Assembly: GCF_002775205.1 (NCBI RefSeq)
Contig: NC_036448.1
Location: 3,250,572 to 3,314,571, forward strand
Source: Xiphophorus maculatus
Taxonomy: Eukaryota; Chordata; Actinopteri; Cyprinodontiformes; Poeciliidae
Direction: 5' to 3'
Length of the DNA stretch: 64,000 bases
A model generated the notes under the pieces. The model was not told the origin of the DNA, searched no databases, and saw only the letters and a list, made by a program, of their open reading frames with translations. The number at the start of each line of letters is the position of its first letter. The stretch's first letter is position 1. The position numbers and the translations under genes were made by a program. This document shows, one piece after another, positions 59,700 to 64,000 of the stretch.

Positions 59700-61190
59700 T
59701 CATGAACTAATGACTAATCATTACATTAATATGAGAGAACGCAATAGCAAAAAAAAAAACACACACACACAAAAAAACATCGCCCCGTCTCCTAAGTGGC
59801 CCTGTTGCCCAGGGTCCCAAATTTTGAAGGGGCCCCAAAGATTTAGATTTTCTGTTTAGTTTTTTTTTTGTTGTTTGTTTGTTTCAAGTAGAATGTTTTA
59901 CAAATGTTGTACTTTATACTTTATTTTATTTATTTATTTGATGGGGACCAGTAGAAACATATATGTTTTATACAGCATTTATAGCCATGGCTAATTTAGT
60001 CTGCTGGTCCCTAGAAGGATCTTTATATAACCCTACAGACCCAAATTAGGTGAGTTGTATTCATATTTGGGGATTTTTATGAATATAAAAAATATAAAAT
60101 ATTGGAAAATGTCTTTGGAAACAAGATGGCGTCATTGGCTAGGGGACATATCGCACCTGTACCATGCATCAATTCACACTACTGACATACAGGATTACAT
60201 ATTGATGTACTGTAATTTGAATTAGTAAAATAAATTTTCCTCAGTAACTGGGGCACCAATCCAGCCCTTGGACCCACATCCTTGTACATCCAGCCCTGTT
60301 TAGCAGAGATCCTGATTGTTAGAAAAATGCATGGGCTTTGCTTTTTGTTGTGTTCCAGCAGAACCTGGTTAAGTTCTTATGATTTCTGGGTTACTATTAT
60401 ATTTATATAAAATATTTATATATTATAACTATACTTATTTTTATCCTATACCAGTGTGTTTTAGTTTTTTGGGGGTAGGAAGGCCTCTGCTGTCTGGTGT
60501 CATTAATTGATTCTCTTCAGTCTTAATAGAATTGATTCAGAGTTAAACTTCTAGGCAATCATAGAGTTTGGTATTTTTCACAATTTTGAGTCTACTTCAG
60601 AGTTTGCTTTTGACACTGATTTAGTGATTAAACGCTGTACATTTTGCAATTTACTGGACATACCTTTTACTGTTAGCTGATTTAACCCTTCATGTGTTTT
60701 GCTGTATGAAGAATGTCATATTTTTGTGCAATTGTAGTAATTTTTGTACTGTTCATAAGAACCCGCATATTGGTTGCTGCTACCAGGAAATTTTTTTTTC
60801 ACCATAAACGCTTCACTCAAAGCTGAATACCAAATTATGACACACTTTTCAGATTTGTTTTTGGTGGTATTTTTTAAATTGCAAAACCATAGTTGACTTT
60901 ATTGACTTCAGAATTATGTACAACTATGATGATATAGTTTTTGACATAAAATTATGAAAGATTATAATTGACGTTTGTGGGTTTATGTAACCATAATACA
61001 TTTTTCTCTCCCTAAGACCATTGTACTATTTGGAGAATGTGAGAAAAATGTGTGACTTATTTATGATGATGTAACCACGATCTGAAACAGATGAAAAGTA
61101 GCACATTTACTTCAGGATTTTTTTTCTCTTTCGCTTTTCACAAGGCTGGTTTTTAATGCTTCCAACTGTGACTTTGCAAGTTTTTGTATA
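59700..61190. other. Intergenic and distal upstream region of the hes/her gene
   Basis: 59780-60300 has fragments of a repeat (gggtcccaaattttgaaggg gccc; ggggaccagtag inverted as ctgctggtcccta at 60001). From 60300 on it is AT-rich with no named feature until the promoter. Confidence 0.35.
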
Positions 61191-61213
61191 TTTATCAGTA
61201 ACCGGACAGGTAG

Positions 61214-61343
61214 CCAATAAGAGCGCCTTGCCGCACGAGCCCTCGCCTGCTCGGCACCGTATCCCGCGCGCTTATTGGACAAGCGGAGGGAACCCCGACG
61301 TGTCACACGAGCCGCTCGCGTGCATGCTGCGATTGTATAAATA
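61214..61343 (+). promoter_or_regulatory. Core promoter of the hes/her gene: CCAAT boxes, N-boxes, TATA box
   Basis: TATAAATA is at 61336-61343. Upstream are CCAAT (61214-61218), an inverted CCAAT (ATTGG, 61274-61278), and two CACGAG hexamers at 61234-61239 and 61306-61311. CACNAG is the N-box bound by HES repressors, and mammalian Hes1 represses itself through such boxes near its start site. A clear RBPJ site (GTGGGAA) was not seen here; GAGGGAA at 61286 is the nearest. Confidence 0.65.
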
Positions 61344-61509
61344 CCGAGCAGAATCGCTTGCGCCTGGAGTGCTGCAGTTGGGCTCGGAGACAGCTCGGAC
61401 TGCTGTCATTTTTTATAGTCAGCCAGCCACCCTGAGAGCTGCCCAGAGACGGCGGGACTCTCGGCCGTTTACTTTTCGGTTGTTTTTCCACTCTCGTGCG
61501 AACCTGAAG

Positions 61510-63759
61510 ATGCCTGCCGGTACTTTCGAAAGAGCATCTCCGTCTGGCGTTGCGGCCGTCCCGGCAAGAGGCAACTGTACCCCAGGGAAACCCCGCACTC
61601 TGTCAGAGAACAGAAAGGTAGGCTTTCTGAGCGCAGTCATTTTAGTTACACATGTAATAAATTTTATACCCGAACAAAAACAACAACACTAACTGCATTT
61701 TTACCTGCTCGTGGAAGTCCTCCAAGCCAATTATGGAGAAGCGGCGACGCGCGCGCATCAATGAGAGCCTGGGTCAGCTGAAGACCCTCATCCTGGACGC
61801 GCTCAAGAAAGACGTAAGAGTCTGAGCGAGCCACTGTCAATGACCTCTTCAAATGTAATGAGAGTTTTAAAGCACAGCTGCTCTGTTTTTGTCTGAAGAG
61901 CTCCAGACACTCCAAGCTGGAGAAGGCCGACATCCTGGAGATGACGGTAAAGCACCTGAGGAACCTCCAGCGGCTTCAGATGACAGGTATGTAAGCTCAG
62001 TCACCTCGGTTTTAGTTTGGTATTAATAAGTTCACAGTATGTGTACTTTTTGACTGCGAAAATGTTGCCTAGAAGAGACATTAAAAAAGAATGGTTAAAA
62101 TTTTACCAATTAAACTGCTGTAACAATTTACATACCTTTTTTTATTTGGATATATTTTATCCAGCATTTGTTCTAGAAATTGTGCAAGTTTAACAGCTAG
62201 AAAATAAACTAATTAGGCAATTAATTTGACTTGGTTTTACATCTAATTAATTCAGACATTATAGTCATATTCAATAAATTAGAATATGCCTTCCAATGAG
62301 TCTTGTCAGATTGGACATACCTTTTGAAAATAACCTTTAAACAGGTATTAAACATACTTTTCATATAGACCTTTTTTCGCTTTTAAAAATGTTGGTTGAG
62401 TGTACTGTACGAAGAAAATCATAATTAGCAAAAATAAAGGCTTTAAAGCATAATGATTGTAATTAATTGATACAACACATTTCACATAGTGAATTGAGGT
62501 GAAATGAACTTTTTTAAATAATATTCTAATTTATTGAGTATGACTGTAAATGAGTAGTTTAATTATTCCAGTAAATGAGGATGGGACTATTATTGTTTTT
62601 AGAACGACTTGAATTGTAGATATTTGCAATATGTGACAGTTTATATTTTTTAATCTAATGGAAGTTCAAAATGTCTGGACAAGCAGCTGGATAACGGCAC
62701 GTTTAAGATTTCTGTAGCCAGAATCATATCACGCATTTAAACGTTTAGGTTCATTAAGATAAATACACTTGATTATTGAAATTAAAAAGAAAGTTTTACA
62801 GCTGGACTCATTAGTGCATGCATGTGACATTTTTTCAGTGTTATAAACCTCAGCATCCTAAGTTTGACTTCATCATTATGAATATTGAATACCATTTCTA
62901 AATTAGCTAAAAGCTGGACACAAACTAAAACTCTGCTCCAAAACTTGAGCTTTCTTAACCACAAGTTTTATGACTGTACTAAACGTTTACAAAGTTGTTA
63001 TATTCATTCACAACATGACGCATAAAAGCATATCAGCCTTAATGTTGGACTCTTCACACGATGAATAACTGCTGACCAAACCAGCATCGTTAAACATTAC
63101 ATTTACAAGTAGCCTGAGGAAAATAAAGCTAAATCAATATCTAATATTTAAAAGCCTCCACAATATTTTTTAAGTGTGCTTAGCCTACCTATAACTCTAT
63201 CAGATGAAAACCAAGCAGGACTCTCCGTTTTTAATCCTTTCTGCCTAGTTTTAGGTGTTATGTGTTTGAGATGTGTTAGGTTGTTTGCCCTTCTTTCCAT
63301 TTCTTAACATTTTTTTCTTCTTCTCTAGCGGCTTTAAACACAGACCCATCCATCCTGGGGAAGTACCGAGCTGGATTCAGCGAGTGCGTTGGAGAGGTTA
63401 CCCGTTTCCTGTCCACATGTGAAGGGGTCACGGCCGAGGTGAGGACTCACCTCCTCGGCCACCTCTCGGCCTGTGTGACCCAGATTAACCTGTATGGACC
63501 TCACCTGGGCGACCTGGGACAGACCAGCGGTACACAGGTCACCGCGCCTGCGGGCCTGCGGGCGCCCCTCAAGGGTGGTTCACTATCACCCGAAGCCATG
63601 AAACTGTACGGAGGCTTCCAGGTGGTGGCATCGCCAGACGGACACTTTGCGTTTCTTATTCCCGGCGCAGCTCTCACACCTCTGAGTGTACAGAACTGCC
63701 ACCATGTGTCACCTGTCGCACCTGCTGTCACCTCAGACTCTGTGTGGAGACCATGGTAG
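61510..63759 (+). CDS. her6: hes1/her6-type bHLH-Orange-WRPW transcriptional repressor
   Basis: This encodes a Hairy/E(spl) repressor, typically a Notch target that keeps progenitors undifferentiated and cycles during segmentation. Exons: 61510-61617, 61718-61813, 61899-61986, 63329-63759, giving 240 aa. All junctions sit where HES1-class genes have theirs. Residues 37-48 hold [15 protein letters not shown], the basic region with its diagnostic proline; the helix-loop-helix runs to about residue 96 ([37 protein letters not shown]). The Orange domain is at about 105-150 ([20 protein letters not shown]). The protein ends WRPW, the Groucho/TLE-binding motif. It is shorter than human HES1 (280 aa), mainly in the proline/serine-rich linker. 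The ATG lies about 170 bp after the TATA box; an in-frame extension upstream would begin before the TATA box and is rejected. HES1 versus HES4 clade is not certain from reading alone; the next-door atp13a3 agrees with the HES1 region of human chromosome 3. Confidence 0.93.
62261..62547. mobile_element. MITE in intron 3 of the hes/her gene
   Basis: ATAGTCATATTCAATAAATT AGAATAT at the left is inverted as ATATTCTAATTTATTGAGTA TGACTGT at the right, 25 of 27 positions matching. The interior is unique AT-rich sequence. Confidence 0.75.
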
Positions 63760-63963
63760 GAACCATGGAGGGGGAAAAAATTGACAATAAGACAATAAAT
63801 CATATTGTACATTTTGTAAATACTTTTAGGGAATACTTCTTAGCAGATTATTTTATCTACATTTGTATTGTATTGGTATACATGAATGGGAAGAGATATT
63901 TATCTGTCTCTTTGCCTTAGTCGACATAAAATGCTGATTGTTCTTTAAAGCACTGCCTGTACA

Positions 63964-63977
63964 TAAATAAATAAAAC
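63964..63977 (+). terminator. Poly(A) signals of the hes/her gene
   Basis: Overlapping AATAAA hexamers stand about 205 bases after the stop codon; an earlier AATAAA is at 63793. The AT-rich 3' UTR has ATTTA-like instability motifs (e.g. about 63898), expected for a rapidly turned-over hes mRNA. Confidence 0.6.
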
Positions 63978-64000
63978 GTGTTTATAATGTGTAAAAGATG

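Noticed and set aside
61156..61509. In-frame N-terminal extension of the hes/her protein
   Set aside because: It would begin upstream of the TATA box at 61336, and the family start matches MPA at 61510.

Overview
The window is vertebrate nuclear DNA, almost certainly from a ray-finned (teleost) fish. Genes are split into many small GT-AG exons with short AT-rich introns. The spaces between exons are packed with repeats typical of teleosts: Tc1/mariner elements, several MITE families, a hAT-like palindromic MITE, an L1/Tx1-type LINE end, and a tRNA-derived SINE. Four genes are well supported, a fifth enters from the left edge, and a sixth two-exon gene is well formed but I do not recognise it. 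All exon boundaries were read by eye from splice sites and reading phase.

Layout. 1-846: first coding exon of gk5 (minus strand, the gene runs off the left edge). 847-1468: short head-to-head promoter interval. 1469-7857: a nucleolin-family gene with four RRM domains but no acidic N-terminal repeats and no RGG tail. 8200-8590: LINE relic. 9265-12515: a TATA-box, two-exon gene of unknown function with two internal repeat modules and a perfectly periodic 91-bp triple repeat in its 3' UTR. 12480-15210: decayed minisatellite, then a three-unit tandem array of about 550 bp. 15485-17851: a MITE with a nested Tc1 element, a HECT-like gene fragment (plus), and an integrase-core relic (minus). 18690-19660: dead Tc1 transposase. 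20100-46023: atp13a3, a P5B-type transport ATPase, with 30 coding exons giving 1,197 residues, plus a probable untranslated first exon. 46024-61150: a gene-free interval with MITEs at both ends, a GC-richer repeat-poor core (about 49,380-55,050), and a 5'-truncated LINE with target-site duplication. 61336-63980: a hes1/her6-type bHLH-Orange-WRPW repressor with a TATA box and N-boxes.

The genes do not form a pathway. gk5 and the nucleolin-like gene may share a promoter. atp13a3 (polyamine-type transporter) lies beside the hes/her gene, and the repeat-poor interval between them is a plausible place for regulatory elements of the developmental repressor. The most unusual items are the unrecognised gene with its structured 3' UTR array, the stripped-down nucleolin paralog, a GC-AG intron in atp13a3, and a scatter of short near-perfect hairpins in otherwise unique sequence.
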